From positions 1 to 7,122 of the forward strand of contig NZ_DDJO01000003.1 in assembly GCF_002339505.1 (NCBI RefSeq): a stretch of 7,122 bases of DNA, written 5' to 3'. Every line of letters starts with the position of its first letter. The stretch's first letter is position 1. The position numbers and the translations under genes are program-made. The notes beneath the pieces are model-generated. The model was not told the DNA's origin. It was given only the letters and a program-made list of their open reading frames with translations, and did not search any database. The DNA comes from Corynebacterium sp. UBA2622 (GTDB lineage Bacteria; Actinomycetota; Actinomycetes; Mycobacteriales; Mycobacteriaceae). Positions 1 through 5,559 of the stretch are shown here, one piece after another.

Positions 1-20
1 CGGAGGGTGCGTTTTTTCAT
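1..20 (-). CDS. Possible start of a divergent gene, cut by the window edge
   Basis: On the minus strand an ATG at 20-18 opens a reading frame that runs off the left edge, giving Met-Lys-Lys-Arg-Thr-Leu and part of a seventh codon. A Met-Lys-Lys-Arg opening is common in exported proteins, and a purine-rich AAAGG lies about 15 nt upstream of the ATG, which is rather far for a ribosome site. Only six codons are visible, so no product can be named. The six T residues at 12-17, read on the plus strand, could instead be the tail of a terminator of an upstream gene. Confidence 0.25.
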
Positions 21-46
21 GGTCTCGTAAGGGCACCTTTATGCGC

Positions 47-77
47 TTGATCTCCGGCTGCGGCCTTTTGCTAGCCT
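47..77 (+). promoter_or_regulatory. Candidate leaderless promoter of the lipoprotein gene
   Basis: A -35-like TTGATC (47-52) is followed after 19 bp by TAGCCT (72-77), which fits the actinobacterial -10 pattern TANNNT. The A of the ATG at 84 is 7 nt past the end of the hexamer, where transcription would be expected to begin. No Shine-Dalgarno sequence precedes either possible start (GTG 78 or ATG 84). Together this argues for a leaderless mRNA beginning at the ATG. This is inference from spacing only. Confidence 0.4.
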
Positions 78-83
78 GTGGCC

Positions 84-818
84 ATGTTCGGTACCCGCTC
101 TTCTGCCACTCTTGCCCTCACGTGTCTCCTCGGTCTTTCAGCGTGCTCAGGGGGAGGGGGTGCGTCCGGTTCTGATTCTCAATCGGGCTCCAGCAGCGCC
201 GGAAGTCATGACCCTGTGGACCCGTCCGCGGTGGTGCTCGATTCTTCCTCTCTTCCGGGTTACGAAGCCTCGGACCTGAATCAGATGGTTGCTCAGCAGG
301 AGTCAGAGCAACCGGGTGTTACCGATCAGATGGTGGGAATGGCTGATGCACAGGAGGTGGACCCTCCGGAGTGCGCGCCGCTGGTGCCGGCCGCTGTCTC
401 GTTCATCTCCAAGGTGGCGGCGAATCCCGACAAGCTTTCGGTGCGTGAGCTTTCCTCGGATGCTTCCGGGGGGACAGTGACCGCCGCAGTGAGTTCGGAT
501 CCGTCTCTTCTGGACTTTCCCGTGGACATCGGGGCGTGCGCGGCTGTCACCAAGACAATGGCGGGGTCGGACCTTCGCTTCTCCTACGCCGCGGTGCCCG
601 TGGATCTGGGGGTGGACGGGGCCGGTGGCTCCTCCGCTGCCGCTGTGACCGTGAAGGAATCCAGCCTGGAGGTTGCGGGACCCGTCGGGTCTACGAGCCG
701 GGTGGCCCACGTCGTGATGGACGGGTCAGCGTTCACCGTTTACTCGTCGCCGGAGGTTCCTGCGGAGGAGTTCGAGCACGCAGTCCAGGCGCAGGCGGAG
801 AGGATCCGCCAGCGGTAG
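84..818 (+). CDS. Secreted lipoprotein of unknown function
   Basis: The 244-residue product begins with a short signal peptide (Arg5, hydrophobic 8-18) and a lipobox Leu18-Ser19-Ala20-Cys21. It should therefore be lipidated on Cys21 and anchored on the outer face of the cytoplasmic membrane. A Gly/Ser/Asp-rich linker follows to about residue 45. The mature domain has just two cysteines, Cys97 in a Pro-Pro-Glu-Cys context and Cys152, likely forming a disulfide. That pattern, with a Leu-Pro-Gly-Tyr segment before it, recalls mycobacterial PknH-extracellular-domain/DUF5642-type lipoproteins, but the resemblance is weak and no function is claimed. ATG 84 was chosen over GTG 78 because it sits at the expected transcription start of a TAGCCT -10 box; the GTG would add two residues. 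T-ending codons are visibly more frequent than in the helicase genes of this window. Confidence 0.85.
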   Translation: MFGTRSSATLALTCLLGLSACSGGGGASGSDSQSGSSSAGSHDPVDPSAVVLDSSSLPGYEASDLNQMVAQQESEQPGVTDQMVGMADAQEVDPPECAPLVPAAVSFISKVAANPDKLSVRELSSDASGGTVTAAVSSDPSLLDFPVDIGACAAVTKTMAGSDLRFSYAAVPVDLGVDGAGGSSAAAVTVKESSLEVAGPVGSTSRVAHVVMDGSAFTVYSSPEVPAEEFEHAVQAQAERIRQR

Positions 819-834
819 GAGCCGCACCCATAAA

Positions 835-869
835 GAATGGGCCCCGGAGGTGATTCCCGGGGCCCATTC
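835..869. terminator. Bidirectional terminator between convergent genes
   Basis: A perfect 13-bp inverted repeat (835-847 with 857-869) encloses a 9-nt loop, in the 64-bp gap between the converging lipoprotein and Pip genes. Reading the minus strand, the hairpin starts 14 nt after the Pip stop and is followed by TTTAT, a modest T-tract, so it best fits the Pip transcript. On the plus strand no T-tract follows, so termination of the lipoprotein mRNA there is less certain. Confidence 0.8.
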
Positions 870-882
870 CGTGGGCTTAGTT

Positions 883-3027
883 TCAGTACGTCACCGAGGT
901 GAGGGGTTCCTCACCGAGCCGCGACTCGTGCTCGGCGACGCGTTCCTCCTGGAGCTGCGTGGCGCCGCCCTTGCGGCGGGCGTTGTAGATGATGATGGAT
1001 GCGAGTGCCGCCACAATCGTGGTGCCTGCCAGAACGGCGAGGCCGATCCAGTAGGTGTGGTCGTAGAGGCCGTCCGTGGAGCGGACAAAGGCGTTGCGGG
1101 CGTAGCTCATCGGGTGCAGCGCGTGGAAGAACTGCAGCGGGCCCGGAATAGTGGCCAGCGGCCAGACGCCGCCGAAGACGAACAAGCCCAGCGCGAAGAA
1201 ACCGACCGAGAAGAGGCCGCCGACGAGTCGGCCGAACAGCACGCGGAAGAACTGGAAGAGCGCGGCGCCGTTGGCGGCGATCAGGGCGATGACGAGGCCC
1301 ATCGAAGCCCAGTTGTGCGGGCGCCAGCCGGTGAGAACCGAGATGGCGGTGAACACGGCCATGATGCCGAGGTTGATCAGGAACATGAGGCCGAAGGCAC
1401 GCAGGACCGGGCCGGCTCCGGTGCGGCTTTCGGAGCGCCGGCCCACCACGTGGGGCAGCAGTGCCGCGAGAACCGCCATGACCAGGTAGCCGAAGATCAG
1501 CATCACGATGAGCGAGAATCCGCTCTCGATCTTCTTCTCGGTAGGGTTGGATTCGTCCACCAGGCCCTGGGCGGGGTGCATGTTGGCTTCCTCGAACACG
1601 ATCGGGACCGCCATCTGGTGGGCCGATTCGGGGACTTGGGAAACCACGGGTGCGTTCTCCGCACCTTCCGTAAGCTTCTGGTTCAACTCGGTGGAGCCGT
1701 CCTTGAGCTGGTTTACACCGTCGCCAAGCTGGACGCTGCCGTCCACGAGCTGGGTGGTTCCGTCCTTCAGGCGGGTGGTGCCGTCCTTGAGCTCGACGGC
1801 TCCGCTCGAGAGCCGCCCGGTGCCCTCCACGAGGCGATCGGTGCCCCCCTTCAGCTCGGTGGTGCCGTTGGCGAGCGTAGTGGATCCCTCGACCAGGCGG
1901 TTAACTCCGCTCAGGTATTGGGAGGAGGGGTCGTTGAGGTTGTAACTCAGCTCCTGGGTGCCGGCACGGAGTCGGTTCAGCTGAGCGACCATGTTGGTCG
2001 GGTTGGCGGGGTCGAGCTTGGAGATGGTGCCGTTGAGCTGCTCCGCCTGAGCGGTCATTCCCACGGCGTTGAGGGCATCGACGACGGGGCGGACCTGACC
2101 CACGACTCCCTGAACCTGCTCAAGGAGCGGAATGAGCATGCCGGTGAGCTCCTGGACGCCGGCGTCGATCTGAGAGGCGCCGTTGCCAAGCTGGGCCGTG
2201 CCGTCCTTCAATGTGAAGAGGCCGTTATTGAGCTCGTGGGCACCGCCATCGAGGCGCGTGGCGCCCTGGTTGAGCTGGGTGGCACCGTCAGTCAGCTCGG
2301 AGACACCGGCTCCGAGACGAGTGGCGCCCGCGTCAAGCTGGGTGGCACCGCTGTCGAGCTGTGTCGCGCCGTCCTGGGCGCGGTTGGTGCCAGCCTGCAG
2401 GCGGCCGAGGCCATCGTCGATCTTCGCGGAGCCGTCGGCGGCGCGGCGGATGCCGTCGCCAAGCTGGTTCATTCCGGAGAGCGTCTCGGTGGCGTAGGTC
2501 TCCGAGATCGTGTCGGAGATCCGCGCCTGGAGCTCGGGGATCAGCGCCGCGGTGAGGACGGTGCCGTTGGTGCCGGTGTAGTCGTTGTAGTCGACCCGGA
2601 TCTCGGACTGGCGGGGCTGATCGGAGATGAGGGAGACCGTGCGGGCCGAGAAGTCCTCGGGGATGGTGACCACGAACAGGTAGTCGCCCTTGGTCAGGCC
2701 CTCCTGCGCCTCTTCGGCGCTGACCTCGTGAAAGTCGAGGTAATCGGTGTCGAGGAGGCCCTTGACCACCTCGTCACCGACCTCGCGGAACTCGCCCTTG
2801 TTGTCCGCCCCCTTGTCCTCGTTGACGATGGCGAGGGGGACGTTGGGGAGGGTCTTGCTGGGGTCCCACATGGCCCACATGAAGGTGGCGGACATGAGGA
2901 GGGGCACCACGAGGGCGAGGACGACCAGAATGCGGGCGAGCACGCTCGCCGGGCGCCAGTCGAGGATTCGGTGCAGGCCGTTGCGCTTGGCGGGTGGCGT
3001 GCCCCCGGGGGAGGTGATCGTCGACAA
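883..3027 (-). CDS. YhgE/Pip-family membrane protein with Leu/Gly heptad arrays
   Basis: This 714-residue integral membrane protein matches the YhgE/phage-infection-protein (Pip) family, related to B. subtilis YueB and staphylococcal EsaA. An N-terminal TM helix (about 31-53) is followed by the family signature Pro-Asn-Val-Pro-Leu-Ala-Ile-Val-Asn-Glu-Asp-Lys-Gly (61-73) and an Ile-Pro-Glu-Asp-Phe-Ser motif (122-127). The large extracytoplasmic loop contains two x-x-x-Leu-x-x-Gly arrays (179-290, 368-444). Five C-terminal TM helices follow (about 504-528, 543-566, 575-595, 601-622, 660-681), resembling an ABC-2-type membrane domain without an ATPase. Arg/Lys-rich ends and loops put both termini in the cytoplasm. 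The TTG start is supported by AAAGGA 7 nt upstream. Family members have been linked to phage adsorption and type VII secretion; the substrate here is unknown. It has its own promoter region and no cotranscribed neighbour. Confidence 0.92.
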   Translation of the reverse strand: MSTITSPGGTPPAKRNGLHRILDWRPASVLARILVVLALVVPLLMSATFMWAMWDPSKTLPNVPLAIVNEDKGADNKGEFREVGDEVVKGLLDTDYLDFHEVSAEEAQEGLTKGDYLFVVTIPEDFSARTVSLISDQPRQSEIRVDYNDYTGTNGTVLTAALIPELQARISDTISETYATETLSGMNQLGDGIRRAADGSAKIDDGLGRLQAGTNRAQDGATQLDSGATQLDAGATRLGAGVSELTDGATQLNQGATRLDGGAHELNNGLFTLKDGTAQLGNGASQIDAGVQELTGMLIPLLEQVQGVVGQVRPVVDALNAVGMTAQAEQLNGTISKLDPANPTNMVAQLNRLRAGTQELSYNLNDPSSQYLSGVNRLVEGSTTLANGTTELKGGTDRLVEGTGRLSSGAVELKDGTTRLKDGTTQLVDGSVQLGDGVNQLKDGSTELNQKLTEGAENAPVVSQVPESAHQMAVPIVFEEANMHPAQGLVDESNPTEKKIESGFSLIVMLIFGYLVMAVLAALLPHVVGRRSESRTGAGPVLRAFGLMFLINLGIMAVFTAISVLTGWRPHNWASMGLVIALIAANGAALFQFFRVLFGRLVGGLFSVGFFALGLFVFGGVWPLATIPGPLQFFHALHPMSYARNAFVRSTDGLYDHTYWIGLAVLAGTTIVAALASIIIYNARRKGGATQLQEERVAEHESRLGEEPLTSVTY
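1696..1926 (-). repeat. Heptad repeat array 2 in the Pip protein
   Basis: Residues 368-444 form 11 consecutive 7-residue units ending in Gly, at 374, 381 and so on to 444. Leu stands three residues before the Gly in all but the first unit. The array ends at Gly444; the next Gly (455) is out of phase. An 83-residue stretch lacking the motif separates it from array 1. Confidence 0.9.
2158..2493 (-). repeat. Heptad repeat array 1 in the Pip protein
   Basis: Residues 179-290 form 16 consecutive 7-residue units ending in Gly, at 185, 192, 199 and so on to 290 without a gap. Three residues before the Gly is mostly Leu (or Ile/Ala), and Asp/Asn and Thr/Gln fill other positions. This is the x-x-x-Leu-x-x-Gly heptad known from the YhgE/Pip family. 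At DNA level it gives degenerate 21-bp direct repeats. Confidence 0.9.
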
Positions 3028-3034
3028 TGCGGTT

Positions 3035-3040
3035 TCCTTT
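3035..3040 (-). promoter_or_regulatory. Ribosome binding site deciding the TTG start of Pip
   Basis: AAAGGA on the minus strand lies 7 nt before TTG 3027. The only nearby upstream ATG (3046-3044) is followed at once by TGA, and the GTG at 3043 is in another frame. The TTG is thus the best-supported start. Confidence 0.65.
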
Positions 3041-3061
3041 CACATCACACCCGCCGTGAAG

Positions 3062-3095
3062 CCGTCCTCCACCGATAGTGGGAGACGAACGACGG
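3062..3095 (-). other. Stem-loop in the Pip mRNA leader
   Basis: Minus-strand CCGTC (3095-3091) can pair with GACGG (3066-3062). Inside it, CTCCCAC (3084-3078) pairs with GTGGAG (3072-3067), with one bulged C and a TATCG loop. A 6-nt bulge (3090-3085) separates the stems on the left arm. The structure sits about 20 nt before the ribosome site. It may be a chance GC-rich fold; no known riboswitch is recognised. Confidence 0.3.
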
Positions 3096-3106
3096 ATCGC
3101 TTTTTG

Positions 3107-3130
3107 CTTAGGAAACTAAATTAATCTAAA
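3107..3130 (-). promoter_or_regulatory. AT-rich promoter/operator candidate upstream of Pip
   Basis: Within an AT-rich island, the minus strand holds overlapping TANNNT -10 candidates: TAGATT (3128-3123), TAATTT (3123-3118) and TAGTTT (3118-3113). No convincing -35 was found for any of them. The same stretch contains a TTAG-4nt-CTAA inverted repeat (3108-3119) and a further CTAA (3126-3129) one helical turn away. Such half-sites are usual for dimeric repressors of MarR or TetR type, but no regulator gene is in the window. The 5' leader would be roughly 80-95 nt. Confidence 0.4.
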
Positions 3131-3167
3131 ACCTTGCGGTAGGAAAGTGATTCAGAAAATATTGCAC

Positions 3168-3204
3168 AAAAAAGAGTAGCCCCGGTCACACCCGGGGGCG
3201 CTAC
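3168..3204 (-). terminator. Rho-independent terminator after the two-TM protein gene
   Basis: Minus-strand GTAG (3204-3201) and CCCCGG (3197-3192) pair with CCGGGGCTAC (3185-3176), leaving a 3-nt bulge and a 6-nt loop. CTC and six T residues (3173-3168) follow. The TAG stop codon of the gene lies inside the outer stem. It ends the helicase/two-TM transcript and separates it from Pip. Confidence 0.85.
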
Positions 3205-3854
3205 AGGACGAGGAGGTTGTTCTTCGCGGCCTTCACCTCGTCCAGGCGGCCCGCCGCGCGGTCCAGCATCTGCCACTGCTCCCGCGGCACCGCCCGGCGG
3301 GCAGCGTCCACCACCGATGCGTCGGGGGTTCCCCACGCGATGGGCATGGGGGTGATCACCTGCCAGCGGTTCTTGTCGTGGATCGACCGCTGGCCCCCCA
3401 CGGCGGCGACGGGTACCTCCGTGCCTGCGGTGTCGGCGGTGTTCGGCAGGGATCGCACCGTGCAGGTCGTGGCGGCCCACACGGGCGGGGTGTCCGGGTC
3501 AGCGTTCGCGTTCACCAGGGCGAGGAGGGTGTAGTCGGTGGCGCGGCGCTCGGCGATGATGGCCGGGGCGAGTGGGTGGGCGTCGTAAAGCGATTGGGCG
3601 GTGCCCATCGAGCGCGGGATGAGGAGGGCGACGATGAGCATCATGATGCCGAAGAGGGCGAGGCCCAGGGAGCCGATGAGGTGCCACGGGGAGGCGGGGT
3701 CGACGAGGAGCCACACGGCGGCCGCGCCGAGCAGGGAAATGACGAACAGGGAGATGCCGGAGACGACGAGGCTGCGGGTGTCGCGGAGCATTTCGTTGTG
3801 CTCCTTTGCCCAGGCCTCGTCGACGTTGAACCGGAACACCTTCATCTCGTTCAT
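3201..3854 (-). CDS. Two-TM protein, probably DUF3239 family
   Basis: The 217-residue product has a charged N-terminus (1-28), two hydrophobic helices (about 29-51 and 58-79) joined by a short loop, and a soluble C-terminal domain (about 82-217) rich in Ala, Asp and Trp. Basic residues before helix 1 and after helix 2 place both ends in the cytoplasm. Size and layout agree with the corynebacterial DUF3239 family as remembered; this was not checked, and the function is unknown. ATG 3854 lies 10 nt after the XPB stop. It was chosen because no Shine-Dalgarno sequence fits, while TAGAAT is positioned for a leaderless transcript starting at this ATG. Alternatives are TTG 3884, which would overlap XPB and add ten residues, and ATG 3845. 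It may also be read through from XPB. Confidence 0.8.
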   Translation of the reverse strand: MNEMKVFRFNVDEAWAKEHNEMLRDTRSLVVSGISLFVISLLGAAAVWLLVDPASPWHLIGSLGLALFGIMMLIVALLIPRSMGTAQSLYDAHPLAPAIIAERRATDYTLLALVNANADPDTPPVWAATTCTVRSLPNTADTAGTEVPVAAVGGQRSIHDKNRWQVITPMPIAWGTPDASVVDAARRAVPREQWQMLDRAAGRLDEVKAAKNNLLVL

Positions 3855-3861
3855 GGGGCCG

Positions 3862-3867
3862 ATTCTA
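3862..3867 (-). promoter_or_regulatory. -10 box embedded in the XPB stop codon
   Basis: Minus-strand TAGAAT (3867-3862), within TATAGAAT, fits TANNNT, and 7 nt separate it from the A of ATG 3854. Its first three bases are the XPB stop codon. No good -35 stands 17-19 bp upstream; the TTGACG at 3884-3879 is only 11 bp away. Confidence 0.4.
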
Positions 3868-5499
3868 TAGGTCCGCCGCGTCAACGAGCCTGTAGGCGTA
3901 ACCCTGCTCCGCGAGGAAGCGCTGCCGGTGCATGGCGTACTCCGCGTCGAGCGAGTCGCGTGCGACCACGGTGTAGAAGAGGGCCTCGCCCCCGTCCGCC
4001 TTGGGCCTGAGGAGCCGGCCGAGGCGCTGCGCCTCCTCCTGGCGCGAGCCGAAGGTCCCCGAAACCTGGATCCCCACGGCGGCTTCGGGCAGGTCGATGG
4101 AGAAGTTCGCCACCTTGGACACCACCAGGGTCTGAATCTCGCCGCGGCGGAACTTATGGAAGGCCTCCTCGCGCTTCCGGGTGGATGTGGAGCCGTCCAC
4201 CAGCGGCGCGCCGACGTGCCGGGAGATCTCCCCGAGCTGGTCCACGAACGCCCCGATGATCAGGGTCTGCTGCCCCGCGTGCTTGCGCAGGAGTGCGTCC
4301 ACGGCCCGGAGCTTCCCCGCGGAGCACGCCGCGAGGCGGTAGCGCTCCCGGGTCTCGGCCGTGGCGTAGGCCATGCGTTCGCTCTCCGTCATCGTGGTGC
4401 GGACCTCGATGCATTCGGCGGTGGCGATGTAACCGGCCATCTCCAGTTCCTTCCACGGCGCGTCGTAGCGCTTCGGGCCGATGAGGGAGAACACGTCGTC
4501 CTCCCGGCCGTCCTCGCGCACGAGTGTGGCGGTCAACCCCAGGCGCCGCCGCGACTGGAGGTCGGCGGCCATGCGGAACACCGGTGCCGGCAACAGGTGG
4601 ACCTCGTCGTAGATGATCAGGCCCCAGTCTCGCGAGTCGAACAGCTCGAGGGCCCGGTACTCCCCCTTCGTCTTGCGGGTGACCACCTGATAGGTGGCGA
4701 TGGTGACGGGCCGGATTTCCTTGCGCTCCCCGGAATATTCGCCGATCTCACCGGGCGTGAGCGTTGTGCGGCGCAGTAGCTCGTCCCGCCACTGGCGCCC
4801 CGCAACTGTGTTGGTGACCAGGATGAGGGTGGTGGTCTTCGCCTGGGCCATCGCGGCGGCGCCGACGATCGTCTTGCCGGCCCCGCAGGGCAGGACGACG
4901 ACTCCCGAGCCGCCCTGCCAGAAGGACTCGGCGGCGTAGTGCTGGTAGTCGCGCAGCTCCCAGCCGTCCGTGACGAGGTCGATGGGGTGGGACTCGCCGT
5001 CGACATAACCCGCGCGGTCGTCGACCGGCCAGCCGATCTTGATCAGCTCCTGCTTGACGCGGCCGCGCTCGGAGGGGTGGACGGGAATGGTGGTGGCGTC
5101 GATCGGCGAGCCGAGCAGCGGGCGGACCTTCTTGTGCCGGATGAGCTCGGTGAGGATGGCTGCGTCCTCGGTCTCCAGGATCAGCCCGTGGGCGGGGCTT
5201 TTGAGCATGCGCACCCGCCCGTAGCGCGCCATGGTCTCGGCGATGTCCACCAGGAGCGGCTGCGGGACCGGGAAGCGGGAGTAGCGCTCTAACACGTCCA
5301 CGGCCGTCTCGGCGTCGAACCCGGCCGCGCGCGCGTTCCACAGGGCCAGGGGGGTGATGCGGTAGGTGTGCACGTGTTCGGGCGCCCGCTCCAGCTCCGC
5401 GAAGGGGGCGAGCGCCGCCCGTGCCAGGGCCGCCCGGGGGTGGGCGACGTCGAGGAGGACAGTCTTGTCGGACTGGACGATGAGCGGGCCGTCGAGCAT
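3865..5499 (-). CDS. xpb: XPB-type superfamily 2 DNA helicase
   Basis: This 544-residue protein is an ATP-dependent 3'-5' DNA helicase/translocase of the XPB/Ssl2 family, presumed to act in DNA repair or transcription-linked unwinding. An XPB N-terminal domain (about 6-160) precedes helicase domain 1: Leu-Arg-Asp-Tyr-Gln (182-186), Walker A Leu-Pro-Cys-Gly-Ala-Gly-Lys-Thr (203-210), DEVH (298-301) and Gly-Leu-Thr-Ala-Thr (321-325). The Arg-Glu-Asp (RED) motif at 328-330 is characteristic of XPB. Helicase domain 2 carries Asp-Leu-Pro-Glu-Ala (469-473) and motif VI Gln-Arg-Leu-Gly-Arg-x-x-Arg (491-498). The tail resembles human XPB around Arg-Gln-Arg-Phe-Leu. All catalytic motifs look intact. 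ATG 5499 is preferred over TTG 5532 because GAAAGGA sits 4 nt before it. It lies 60 bp after the helicase-associated gene and probably shares its transcript. Confidence 0.96.
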   Translation of the reverse strand: MLDGPLIVQSDKTVLLDVAHPRAALARAALAPFAELERAPEHVHTYRITPLALWNARAAGFDAETAVDVLERYSRFPVPQPLLVDIAETMARYGRVRMLKSPAHGLILETEDAAILTELIRHKKVRPLLGSPIDATTIPVHPSERGRVKQELIKIGWPVDDRAGYVDGESHPIDLVTDGWELRDYQHYAAESFWQGGSGVVVLPCGAGKTIVGAAAMAQAKTTTLILVTNTVAGRQWRDELLRRTTLTPGEIGEYSGERKEIRPVTIATYQVVTRKTKGEYRALELFDSRDWGLIIYDEVHLLPAPVFRMAADLQSRRRLGLTATLVREDGREDDVFSLIGPKRYDAPWKELEMAGYIATAECIEVRTTMTESERMAYATAETRERYRLAACSAGKLRAVDALLRKHAGQQTLIIGAFVDQLGEISRHVGAPLVDGSTSTRKREEAFHKFRRGEIQTLVVSKVANFSIDLPEAAVGIQVSGTFGSRQEEAQRLGRLLRPKADGGEALFYTVVARDSLDAEYAMHRQRFLAEQGYAYRLVDAADL

Positions 5500-5503
5500 G
5501 GGG

Positions 5504-5529
5504 TCCTTTCCTAGGAGGTACCCATTATG
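5504..5529 (-). promoter_or_regulatory. XPB ribosome site and possible internal promoter
   Basis: GAAAGGA (5510-5504) precedes ATG 5499 by 4 nt and fixes that start. Upstream, CATAAT (5529-5524) differs from TATAAT by one base, but no -35 is visible in the GC-rich gap, so independent transcription of XPB is only a possibility. Confidence 0.4.
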
Positions 5530-5559
5530 CAACGCGGCCCGGCCCGGCCTGATTCCGCG

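Noticed and set aside
3041..3050. TGTGA upstream of Pip as part of a CRP/GlxR site
   Set aside because: Only one half of TGTGA-N6-TCACA is present, and it overlaps the region next to the ribosome site.
850..3078. A 742-codon open frame on the plus strand covering the whole Pip gene
   Set aside because: It is antisense to a well-supported gene, runs through the terminator hairpin, and its translation is low-complexity Gly/Val/Glu-rich text caused by G/C-ending codons and the heptad repeats.
3108..3130. A DtxR-type iron box in the Pip upstream region
   Set aside because: TTAGG is followed by bases that do not match the 19-bp DtxR palindrome; by eye only about half of the positions agree.
3928..4779. 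A 283-codon plus-strand frame opposite XPB
   Set aside because: It is antisense to the conserved XPB helicase motifs and shows no domain or ribosome site; it is a shadow of G/C-rich codons.
5530..5556. A GC-rich hairpin (CGCGG...CCGCG) between the helicase-associated gene and XPB as a terminator
   Set aside because: No T-tract follows on the minus strand, the stem is short, and the close spacing of the genes favours cotranscription.
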